Assembly (NCBI GenBank): GCA_031277195.1
Contig: JAITMU010000086.1
Location: 1 to 6,754 of the forward strand
Source of the DNA: Gallionellaceae bacterium
GTDB taxonomy: Bacteria; Pseudomonadota; Gammaproteobacteria; Burkholderiales; Gallionellaceae
Reading direction: 5' to 3'
Length of the DNA: 6,754 nucleotides
The notes under the pieces are model-generated. The model did not search any database, was not told the origin of the DNA, and saw only the letters and a list, made by a program, of their open reading frames with translations. Both the position numbers and the translations under genes were made by a program. How positions within the stretch are numbered: position 1 is the stretch's first letter; the number at the start of each line of letters is the position of its first letter. Positions 1 to 5,211 of this stretch are shown one piece after another.

Positions 1-229
1 TTATATCAATATCGGCGTAGCTGCTGGCTCCTCCAGTCGCAACATTGCCAGCAATGACGGTGCCATTGGCAAGCATATCCAGAGCGCCACCGGTGCCATT
101 GACCAAGCGTACTTGAGCGCTACCGGAACCGCCTCCACTGCTGTCCCCTCCGCCGCCACCGCCGCCACCGCAGGCCTGGAGCAAGGTTAACGGAAGCAGT
201 ATGAGCAACAGGGTCGAGATTTTTTTCAC
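1..229 (-). CDS. DUF4397-like lipoprotein, N-terminal part (runs off left edge)
   Basis: The first 76 codons of an exported lipoprotein are present; the rest lies beyond the left edge. The start is GTG at 229-227, with GGAG (238-235) five bases upstream. Residues 2-3 are KK, followed by a hydrophobic stretch (5-18) and the lipobox L-Q-A-C with the lipidated cysteine at residue 20. After it come eight glycines (21-28) and a Ser/Gly-rich linker up to about residue 37. The folded part then begins as QVRLVNGTGGALDML, and the window ends in SSYADIDI. This pattern (R-x-V-N near the start, a short beta-rich segment, then S-S-Y-A-D) resembles DUF4397 domains, which occur in bacterial surface or periplasmic lipoproteins of unknown role. 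Residue 21 is Gly, not Asp, so by the E. coli rule outer-membrane sorting is expected. It has its own promoter and is probably not part of the upstream sigma operon. Lipoprotein status is well supported; the family call is moderate. Confidence 0.8.
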   Translation of the reverse strand, partial: MKKISTLLLILLPLTLLQACGGGGGGGGDSSGGGSGSAQVRLVNGTGGALDMLANGTVIAGNVATGGASSYADIDI

Positions 230-325
230 GGGTACTCCAGTACGATTATGTTGGTTGGATCGGTGTCGCAGGACGCGCTTTCATACAGATTGTGCGGGAA
301 TGTCCGGCGTTACGAAAACGCGACG

Positions 326-354
326 ATTATAGTTAAAAAGGGAGGGGCGGGCAA
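326..354 (-). promoter_or_regulatory. Sigma70-like promoter for the lipoprotein gene
   Basis: On the minus strand a perfect -10 box TATAAT (331-326) is preceded by TTGCCC (354-349; 4 of 6 matches to TTGACA) with exactly 17 bases between them. Transcription would start near 319 and give an untranslated leader of about 90 bases before the GTG at 229. The promoter lies just after the stop of the DUF3106 gene, so the lipoprotein can be expressed separately from the sigma operon. Confidence 0.6.
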
Positions 355-377
355 TTTTGCCGCGCGGGGAAGCCGGG

Positions 378-785
378 TCACGGCGCGGCTTCGGTTGCGG
401 GCGTGTCGTCCGCCGCTTTTTTTCGTGTCCTGCGTTGCCGCCGCTCGGCTTTTTCCTTCGGGGACAGTTTCTTGAATTCCCGATAATTTTCCCGTATGCG
501 CTGGCGTTCCTCCGGGGTCATTTTGCTCCATGCGTCGAGGCGTTTGTGGAAGCGCTCCTTTTTTTCGGCGGGGAGGGCAGCGTAGCGTTCAGCCATTTTG
601 AGCAGGCGCTGCTGGCGTTTTTCGGGCAGGGCGTCCCAGCCTGTTGCCAGTGGCGCCAGCGCCTCCTTTTCCGCTGCCGTGAGTTCGTTCCAGGGCTGCG
701 CGAAAGCCGCCGGAGCCGCCAGGCACAGCAGCAGGGCTGCGACGAAGGGCAGCAGGTGACGTGCGAGGAGGCTATTCAGCGGCAT
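378..785 (-). CDS. DUF3106-type exported protein with 18-residue helical repeats
   Basis: A 135-residue protein from the ATG at 785-783; an in-frame TTG at 797 would add four residues. ATG is preferred because the signal peptide then has a normal length. Residues 11-29 are a hydrophobic export signal ending A-A-F-A before Q30, a good signal peptidase I site, so the mature protein should be periplasmic. The mature part is almost all charged helix and holds a tandem repeat of 18 residues: aromatic residues at 32, 50, 68, 86 and 104, each followed three positions later by L/M plus T/P/S (35, 53, 71, 89, 107). The tail (about 112-135) is Arg/Lys-rich, then Ala/Thr-rich. The composition and the M-T-P-E-E type segments fit the DUF3106 family, of unknown function. 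The ORF overlaps the end of the DUF3619 gene by 14 bases, so translation is probably coupled. A periplasmic sensor or chaperone role is inference only. Confidence 0.82.
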   Translation of the reverse strand: MPLNSLLARHLLPFVAALLLCLAAPAAFAQPWNELTAAEKEALAPLATGWDALPEKRQQRLLKMAERYAALPAEKKERFHKRLDAWSKMTPEERQRIRENYREFKKLSPKEKAERRQRRTRKKAADDTPATEAAP

Positions 786-1122
786 AATAGGCGTCAAAGG
801 GGAGATCGTCGGTCAAAATGGCGAATTCCGCATCTATTTCTTCGTATTCGATCTGATGCTGCCACCAAGTGTAGCCGCTGAACAGGACAGCGGCAAACAG
901 CACGGCGGCGGAGGCGCGGAACAGCGGGCTGTGCTGCAAAGGCGCGAAAAACCGGTCGGTGATGCCAGCCCAGGCGAATTCGGGCGCAGTCTGGCGCGCG
1001 TCGTAGCGCAGCAGCGCTTCTTCACGCGCGGCGCGCAATTTGGCGCTCAACGCCGGATTAACGCGGTCGGCTGAGTCGGACAGCAGTCGTTTGACGGTGT
1101 CGGGGGTCAGATTGTCGGTCAT
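772..1122 (-). CDS. DUF3619-type single-span membrane protein, possible anti-sigma factor
   Basis: A 116-residue protein whose ATG (1122-1120) overlaps the sigma-factor stop as ATGA; GGGAG (1137-1133) lies about ten bases upstream inside the sigma gene. Residues 1-65 are hydrophilic and helical (for example residues 24-41, L-S-A-K-L-R-A-A-R-E-E-A), expected in the cytoplasm. One transmembrane helix covers about 67-86, and a short acidic tail (91-116, with E-I-D-A-E and T-D-D-L-P-F-D-A-Y) faces the periplasm. The D-D-L-P-x-D-A-Y motif and the position beside a sigma gene fit DUF3619. No zinc-binding H-x3-C-x2-C anti-sigma motif is present. The topology, size and overlap with a sigma gene make it a candidate membrane anti-sigma factor, but no homology to a characterised one is visible. 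The family call is fairly sure; the function is inferred. Confidence 0.82.
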   Translation of the reverse strand: MTDNLTPDTVKRLLSDSADRVNPALSAKLRAAREEALLRYDARQTAPEFAWAGITDRFFAPLQHSPLFRASAAVLFAAVLFSGYTWWQHQIEYEEIDAEFAILTDDLPFDAYYAAE

Positions 1123-1691
1123 GTCAGGTTTACTCCCTTGGCTTTCAGTGCGGCGGCGAGGGCGTGGGTGGCGCGGGAGCAGTGAGTTTTGACGCTGCCC
1201 TCCGAACATCCCATGATTTTTGCCGTCTCCGCCGTATCCATTTCCTCCCAGTAACGCAGCAAAAAGGCTTCGCGTTGACGCGCGGGCAAGGCGGCCAGCG
1301 CTTCTTCGATCAGCGCGACGGTTTGCGTCTGTTCGAGCGACTCGTCCGGTGTGTCGGCGTGGCGGTCGGCATCGGCGCTGCGCAGCGTGTCGAACGGGTC
1401 GCGTTCCTCCTCATCCGCTTGCGCGGGCGAGAGCGACGAAATCAGCGTGGTCCATAACGAACGCACTTTTTGCCGCCGGTAATGGTCGCGGATGGTGTTT
1501 TGCAGGATGCGCTGAAACAACAACGGCAGTTCCGCCGCCGGTTTGTCGCCGTATTTGTCGGCGAGTTTGAGCATGGCATCCTGCACGATGTCCAGTGCCG
1601 TGTGTTCATCCCGCACGCCGAACAGCGCCTGTTTGTAAGCGCGGCGTTCGACTTCGGCGAGAAAAGCGGAAAGTTCTGCGCGGCTGGCCAG
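1119..1691 (-). CDS. ECF-like RNA polymerase sigma factor (CTG start proposed)
   Basis: A 190-residue sigma-70 family protein. Region 2 spans about residues 5-80, with the core-binding segment D-I-V-Q-D-A-M-L-K-L (34-43) and the region 2.3/2.4 part L-P-L-L-F-Q-R-I-L-Q-N-T-I-R-D-H-Y-R-R-Q-K. A charged linker follows (about 85-125). Region 4 covers about 126-182, with L-P-A-R-Q-R-E-A-F and the helix-turn-helix M-D-T-A-E-T-A-K-I-M-G-C-S-E-G-S-V-K-T-H. No ATG, GTG or TTG is available that would include all of region 2. The first conventional start, GTG at 1616-1614, drops the first 25 residues, which still read as sigma sequence (R-A-E-L-S-A-F-L-A-E-V-E-R-R-A). CTG at 1691-1689 has GGAG (1703-1700) eight bases upstream and was chosen. 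The gene heads an operon with the DUF3619 and DUF3106 genes and is divergent from ilvI. Its target promoters are unknown. Confidence 0.85.
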   Translation of the reverse strand: MASRAELSAFLAEVERRAYKQALFGVRDEHTALDIVQDAMLKLADKYGDKPAAELPLLFQRILQNTIRDHYRRQKVRSLWTTLISSLSPAQADEEERDPFDTLRSADADRHADTPDESLEQTQTVALIEEALAALPARQREAFLLRYWEEMDTAETAKIMGCSEGSVKTHCSRATHALAAALKAKGVNLT

Positions 1692-1891
1692 TTTGGATAC
1701 TCCGGAGATTGTCGAGTGTGGATGGTAGCAGAATAGCGTTGAGGGGTTGGATTCTTGGTTCCCGCTCTCCTGCTTGCGGGGGAGTTCGCGCGGTACACCA
1801 CAGCTTACACGCCATCAGGGTTGACCAAAACGCCCCCAACCTTTATCTTGCACGGTTCTCTAATCCAGTTGAATTTAAAGGTAGCATTGCC
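1692..1891. promoter_or_regulatory. Divergent intergenic region between the sigma operon and ilv genes
   Basis: This 200-bp gap separates two diverging transcription units. Facing ilvI there is a good sigma70-like promoter (listed separately). Facing the sigma gene, only the GGAG ribosome site at 1703-1700 is clear; I could not find a convincing -10/-35 pair. A GC-rich imperfect hairpin lies at 1761-1780 (CCCGC, a ten-base loop, GCGGG) and may be a decayed intergenic repeat or an operator. No leader peptide rich in Val, Leu or Ile codons is apparent upstream of ilvI, so classical attenuation is not supported. Confidence 0.5.
1821..1849 (+). promoter_or_regulatory. Sigma70-like promoter for ilvI
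   Basis: TTGACC (1821-1826; 5 of 6 matches to TTGACA) is separated by 17 bases from TATCTT (1844-1849; 4 of 6 matches to TATAAT). The predicted start near 1856 gives a leader of about 36 bases before the ilvI ATG, with AAAGG (1877-1881) as the ribosome site. The call rests on visual consensus matching only. Confidence 0.5.
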
Positions 1892-3589
1892 ATGGAACTC
1901 ACGGGCGCGGAAATTACCATCCGGTGTTTGCAGGAAGAAGGGGTCGAATATGTGTTCGGCTATCCGGGCGGCGCGGTGCTGTTCATTTACGACGCTTTGT
2001 TCAATCAGGACAAGGTTAAGCATATTCTGGTGCGCCACGAACAGGCGGCGGTTCATGCGGCAGATGGCTATTCGCGTTCCACCGACAAGGTGGGCGTGGC
2101 GCTGGTGACGTCCGGTCCCGGCGCGACCAATGCGGTGACCGGCATCGCCACGGCCTACATGGATTCGATTCCGATGGTGATCATCAGCGGGCAGGTGGGA
2201 ACCAGCTACATCGGCGAGGACGCTTTTCAGGAAGTGGACACCGTTGGCATCACGCGCCCCTGCGTGAAACACAATTTTCTCGTCAAGGATGTGAAGGATC
2301 TCGCCAGCACGCTGAAAAAGGCATTTTTTCTGGCGAAAAGCGGGCGTCCGGGGCCGGTACTGGTGGACATTCCCAAGGATGTCTCCAACCACAAAACGAC
2401 ATTCAGCTATCCCGAAACGGTTAGCGTGCGTTCCTATCATCCGGCGAAGCACGGCGGCGCGGATCAAGTCGCGCAGGCGGTGGAAATGCTGCTGTCGGCG
2501 AAACGTCCGGTGGTCTATTCCGGCGGCGGCGTGATTCAGTCGGGCGCGGCGAAACAGTTGACCGAACTGACGCGGCTGCTCGGTTTTCCCATCACCAACA
2601 CGCTGATGGGGCTGGGCGGTTATCCGGCGACGGACAAACAATTCCTCGGCATGCTCGGCATGCACGGCACTTATGAGGCGAACCTCGCCATGCAGAATTG
2701 CGACGTGCTGCTGGCGGTGGGCGCGCGCTTTGATGATCGCGTGATTGGCGACGTGGCGCATTTCGGCCAGGTGCCGCGCAAGATCATCCACGTTGATATC
2801 GACCCGTCTTCCATCGCCAAGCGCGTGCGCGTGGATGTGCCCATCGTCGGTGATGTGGCGCATGTGCTGGATGACTTGCTGGCGGCGTTGCGCGCCAGTC
2901 AGCGCAAGCCGGAAGTGGCGGCCTGGTGGAAGCAGATCGAAGAATGGCGCAGCCGGAATTGCCTCGTTTATCGCAATTCCGATGAAGTCATCAAGCCGCA
3001 ATACGTGATGGAGAAACTGTACGAAATCACCGGCGGCGAGGCGTTCGTGACCTCCGACGTGGGGCAGCATCAGATGTGGGCGGCGCAATACTACAAATTC
3101 AATGAGCCGCGCCGCTGGATCAACTCCGGCGGTCTCGGCACGATGGGTTTCGGCCTGCCTGCGGCGATGGGCGTGAAGCTCGCGCATCCCGACGCGACGG
3201 TCGCTTGCGTCACCGGCGAAGGCAGCATCCAGATGAACATTCAGGAGTTGTCCACCTGCAAGCAGTTCCGCCTGCCGATCAAGATTGTGGCGCTGAACAA
3301 CCGCTATCTTGGCATGGTGCGGCAGTGGCAGGAATTTTTTCACGGCAACCGCTATTCGGAATCTTATATGGACGCGTTGCCGGATTTCGTGCGCCTGACC
3401 GAGGCGTTTGGCCATGTCGGTATGCGCATCGAAAAGCCGTCTGATGTTGAATCTGCGCTGAAAGAAGCCTTCGCGCGCAAGAACGATCTGGTGTTTCTGG
3501 ATTTCCAGACCGACCCGACCGAAAACGTGTTCCCGATGGTGCCGGGCGGCAAGGGCTTGTCCGAAGTGATTCTGGCGGAGGATTTGTAA
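1892..3589 (+). CDS. ilvI: Acetolactate synthase, catalytic (large) subunit
   Basis: A 565-residue, full-length thiamine-diphosphate enzyme (also named ilvB). It condenses two pyruvates to acetolactate, or pyruvate with 2-oxobutyrate, in the first common step of Val/Leu and Ile synthesis in the cytoplasm. The N-terminal pyrimidine-binding domain (about 4-167) holds the catalytic glutamate E50 in R-H-E-Q-A-A-V-H-A-A-D-G-Y and S-G-P-G-A-T-N (74-80). The central FAD-binding-type domain covers about 190-325 (G-A-R-F-D-D-R, 277-283). The C-terminal domain (about 365-545) holds the cofactor/Mg motif G-E-G-S-I-Q-M-N (442-449) ending at N469-N470, and L-G-M-V-R-Q-W-Q (473-480). The motif has E443 where most family members have Asp. 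The start ATG at 1892 has AAAGG ten bases upstream. The frame stays open to 1595 but that part overlaps the sigma gene. The stop is one base from ilvH. Confidence 0.97.
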   Translation: MELTGAEITIRCLQEEGVEYVFGYPGGAVLFIYDALFNQDKVKHILVRHEQAAVHAADGYSRSTDKVGVALVTSGPGATNAVTGIATAYMDSIPMVIISGQVGTSYIGEDAFQEVDTVGITRPCVKHNFLVKDVKDLASTLKKAFFLAKSGRPGPVLVDIPKDVSNHKTTFSYPETVSVRSYHPAKHGGADQVAQAVEMLLSAKRPVVYSGGGVIQSGAAKQLTELTRLLGFPITNTLMGLGGYPATDKQFLGMLGMHGTYEANLAMQNCDVLLAVGARFDDRVIGDVAHFGQVPRKIIHVDIDPSSIAKRVRVDVPIVGDVAHVLDDLLAALRASQRKPEVAAWWKQIEEWRSRNCLVYRNSDEVIKPQYVMEKLYEITGGEAFVTSDVGQHQMWAAQYYKFNEPRRWINSGGLGTMGFGLPAAMGVKLAHPDATVACVTGEGSIQMNIQELSTCKQFRLPIKIVALNNRYLGMVRQWQEFFHGNRYSESYMDALPDFVRLTEAFGHVGMRIEKPSDVESALKEAFARKNDLVFLDFQTDPTENVFPMVPGGKGLSEVILAEDL

Positions 3590-3590
3590 T

Positions 3591-4082
3591 ATGCGCCACA
3601 TCATTTCCCTGTTGATGGAAAACGAAGCGGGCGCGTTGTCGCGCGTGGCGGGGTTGTTTTCGGCGCGCGGCTACAACATCGAATCGCTCACCGTCGCCCC
3701 CACCGAAGATCCCACCTTGTCGCGCATGACCATCGTCACCAGCGGCTCTGATGCCGTCATTGAGCAGATCAACAAGCAGCTCAACAAACTGGTGGACGTG
3801 GTGACGGTTCTGGACTTGAGCGACGGCGAGCATCTGGAACGCGAGTTGATGCTGGTCAAAGTGTGCGCCAAACGCGCGGATCGCGATGAGCTGACGCGCC
3901 TGATGGATGATTTCCACGGTCGCATCATCGACGTGAGCGACAATACCTACGTCGTGGAACTCACCGGCAGCGGCGAAAAACTCGACGGCTTTTTGGCCGC
4001 GATAGACCATAGCCTGATTCTCGAAACCGTGCGCACCGGCGCATCGGGGATTGGCTGCGGGGAAAGAATTCTGCGTTTGTAA
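3591..4082 (+). CDS. ilvH: Acetolactate synthase, regulatory (small) subunit
   Basis: A 163-residue protein (also ilvN), the same length as E. coli IlvH. It activates the catalytic subunit and carries valine feedback inhibition. An N-terminal ACT domain (about 3-77) begins R-H-I-I-S-L-L-M-E-N-E-A-G-A-L-S-R-V-A-G-L with F-S-A-R-G-Y-N-I-E-S-L next; a C-terminal domain (about 83-160) ends G-I-G-C-G-E-R-I-L-R-L. N11, G14 and N29, positions linked to valine binding in E. coli IlvH, are all present, so feedback-sensitive enzyme is expected (inference). The ATG is one base after the ilvI stop and its ribosome site GGAGG (3577-3581) lies inside ilvI, so the two subunits are probably made in a coupled way. 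The gene is followed by a hairpin repeat and a run of seven T before ilvC. Confidence 0.97.
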   Translation: MRHIISLLMENEAGALSRVAGLFSARGYNIESLTVAPTEDPTLSRMTIVTSGSDAVIEQINKQLNKLVDVVTVLDLSDGEHLERELMLVKVCAKRADRDELTRLMDDFHGRIIDVSDNTYVVELTGSGEKLDGFLAAIDHSLILETVRTGASGIGCGERILRL

Positions 4083-4090
4083 TCAATCTG

Positions 4091-4120
4091 CCGTCATTCC
4101 CGCGAAGGCGGGAATGACGG
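4091..4120. repeat. 30-bp perfect hairpin repeat, copy 1 (ilvH-ilvC gap)
   Basis: The arm CCGTCATTCCCGC (4091-4103), a GAAG loop (4104-4107) and an exact reverse-complement arm (4108-4120) form a 13-bp perfect stem. The same 30 bases recur at 5174-5203. This matches the general look of REP-like palindromes (CCGTCATTCCCGCG...) scattered between genes in many proteobacteria. It stands eight bases before a T7 run and 19 bases before the ilvC ribosome site. Confidence 0.9.
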
Positions 4121-4135
4121 CGTAGGGATTTTTTT
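4091..4135 (+). terminator. Possible partial terminator/attenuator between ilvH and ilvC
   Basis: The 13-bp hairpin of the repeat is followed, after an eight-base gap (4121-4128), by seven T (4129-4135). A standard intrinsic terminator has the T run directly after the stem, so this one would be weak at best. ilvC has no obvious promoter of its own in the 67-base gap, so complete termination is unlikely. Partial termination or 3'-end protection of ilvIH mRNA are the plausible roles. Confidence 0.3.
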
Positions 4136-4149
4136 AAAGAGGCTAAATC

Positions 4150-5166
4150 ATGAAAGTGTATTACGACAAAGACGCCGACCTGTCCCTGATCAAGGACAAG
4201 CAGGTCACCATCATCGGCTACGGCTCGCAAGGCCATGCGCACGCGCTGAACCTGAGTGAATCCGGCGTGAACGTGACGGTCGCGCTGCGCAAGAACGGCG
4301 CTTCCTGGAAGAAGGCCGAAGGCGCGGGTTTGAAGGTGGAAGAAGTCGCCGCCGCCGTGAAAAATGCTGACGTGGTGATGATGTTGTTGCCGGACGAGAA
4401 CATCCCGGAGGTTTACAACAACGAAGTCCACGCCAACATGAAACCCGGCGCGGCGCTGGCGTTCGCGCACGGCTTCAACGTGCATTACAACCAGGTCGTG
4501 CCGCGCGGCGATGTGGACGTGATCATGATTGCGCCCAAGGGTCCCGGTCATACCGTGCGTTCCGAATACCTCAAGGGCGGCGGCGTACCCACGCTGATCG
4601 CCGTATATCAGGACAAGAGCGGCCGCGCGCGCGACATCGCGCTGTCGTATGCCGCAGCCAACGGCGGCACCAAGGGCGGCGTGATCGAAACCAAGTTCCG
4701 CGAAGAAACCGACACCGATTTGTTCGGCGAACAAGCCGTGCTGTGCGGCGGTGCGGTGGAACTGGTCAAGGCTGGTTTTGAGACATTGACGGAAGCGGGC
4801 TACGCGCCGGAGATGGCCTACTTTGAATGCCTGCACGAATTGAAGCTGATCGTCGATCTGATGTACGAGGGCGGCATCGCCAACATGAACTACTCCATCT
4901 CCAACAACGCGGAATACGGCGAATACGTCACCGGTCATCGCGTGATTGCCGATCAAGCGCGCGCGGCGATGAAGGAGTGCCTGAAGAACATCCAGAACGG
5001 CGAATACGCCAAACGCTTCATTCTGGAAGGCCGTACCAATTACCCGGAAATGACCGCGCGTCGCCGTCTGACGGCAGAGCATCCGATCGAAAAGGTCGGC
5101 GGCCAACTGCGCGCGATGATGCCGTGGATCAGCAAAAACAAATTGGTGGATCAATCGAAGAACTAA
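4150..5166 (+). CDS. ilvC: Ketol-acid reductoisomerase (NADP+), class I
   Basis: A 338-residue enzyme converting acetolactate or acetohydroxybutyrate to the dihydroxy acids of Val and Ile synthesis with Mg2+ and NADPH. The length is that of the short class I form. The N-terminal Rossmann domain has G-Y-G-S-Q-G-H-A (23-30) and the coenzyme loop L-R-K-N-G-A-S-W (46-53), whose R47 and S52 fit NADPH preference. Catalytic or metal-site residues are all at the usual positions: H107 in A-H-G-F-N, K130 in P-K-G-P-G-H, D190 and E194 in T-D-L-F-G-E-Q, E226 and E230 in F-E-C-L-H-E, and S251. The helical C-terminal domain is complete, ending in a short lysine-rich tail. The ATG has AAAGAGG (4136-4142) seven bases upstream. 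The gene is bracketed by identical hairpin repeats but is itself unremarkable in composition. Confidence 0.98.
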   Translation: MKVYYDKDADLSLIKDKQVTIIGYGSQGHAHALNLSESGVNVTVALRKNGASWKKAEGAGLKVEEVAAAVKNADVVMMLLPDENIPEVYNNEVHANMKPGAALAFAHGFNVHYNQVVPRGDVDVIMIAPKGPGHTVRSEYLKGGGVPTLIAVYQDKSGRARDIALSYAAANGGTKGGVIETKFREETDTDLFGEQAVLCGGAVELVKAGFETLTEAGYAPEMAYFECLHELKLIVDLMYEGGIANMNYSISNNAEYGEYVTGHRVIADQARAAMKECLKNIQNGEYAKRFILEGRTNYPEMTARRRLTAEHPIEKVGGQLRAMMPWISKNKLVDQSKN

Positions 5167-5173
5167 CATCTAT

Positions 5174-5203
5174 CCGTCATTCCCGCGAAGGCGGGAATGA
5201 CGG
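5174..5203. repeat. 30-bp perfect hairpin repeat, copy 2 (ilvC-psd gap)
   Basis: Identical base for base to the copy at 4091-4120: 13-base arms at 5174-5186 and 5191-5203 around a GAAG loop. It begins seven bases after the ilvC stop and ends eight bases before the psd ATG. Its last bases (CGG) together with the following AA form the only ribosome-site-like sequence for psd. No T run follows, so it is not an intrinsic terminator on the plus strand. Confidence 0.9.
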
Positions 5204-5211
5204 AACTGGTT

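Noticed and set aside
294..302. GCGGGAATG, nine bases matching the right arm of the hairpin repeat
   Set aside because: No partner arm and the match stops after nine bases; a chance 9-mer is plausible in a window of this size.
341..366. Weak hairpin (GGCAA/TTGCC) and T run read as a terminator after the DUF3106 gene
   Set aside because: The stem has almost no loop and is far from the T run; the same bases are better explained as the -35 and spacer of the lipoprotein promoter.
1761..1780. CCCGC...GCGGG inverted repeat as a terminator or specific operator
   Set aside because: A five-base stem with a ten-base loop and no T run is too weak to name; it is mentioned only within the intergenic region.
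1595..1891. N-terminal extension of IlvI (frame open for 99 codons upstream of the ATG)
   Set aside because: It would overlap the sigma gene antisense, adds Arg/Gly-rich sequence foreign to the family, and the ATG at 1892 gives a normal family N-terminus with a ribosome site.
1805..3604. A 599-codon open frame on the minus strand opposite ilvI
   Set aside because: It is antisense to a certain gene, rich in His/Arg/Gln as expected from codon bias read backwards, and shows no domain or motif.
3961..5169. A 402-codon open frame on the minus strand opposite ilvC
   Set aside because: Shadow of ilvC: low-complexity His/Val/Phe-rich product, and it crosses the hairpin gap and the end of ilvH.
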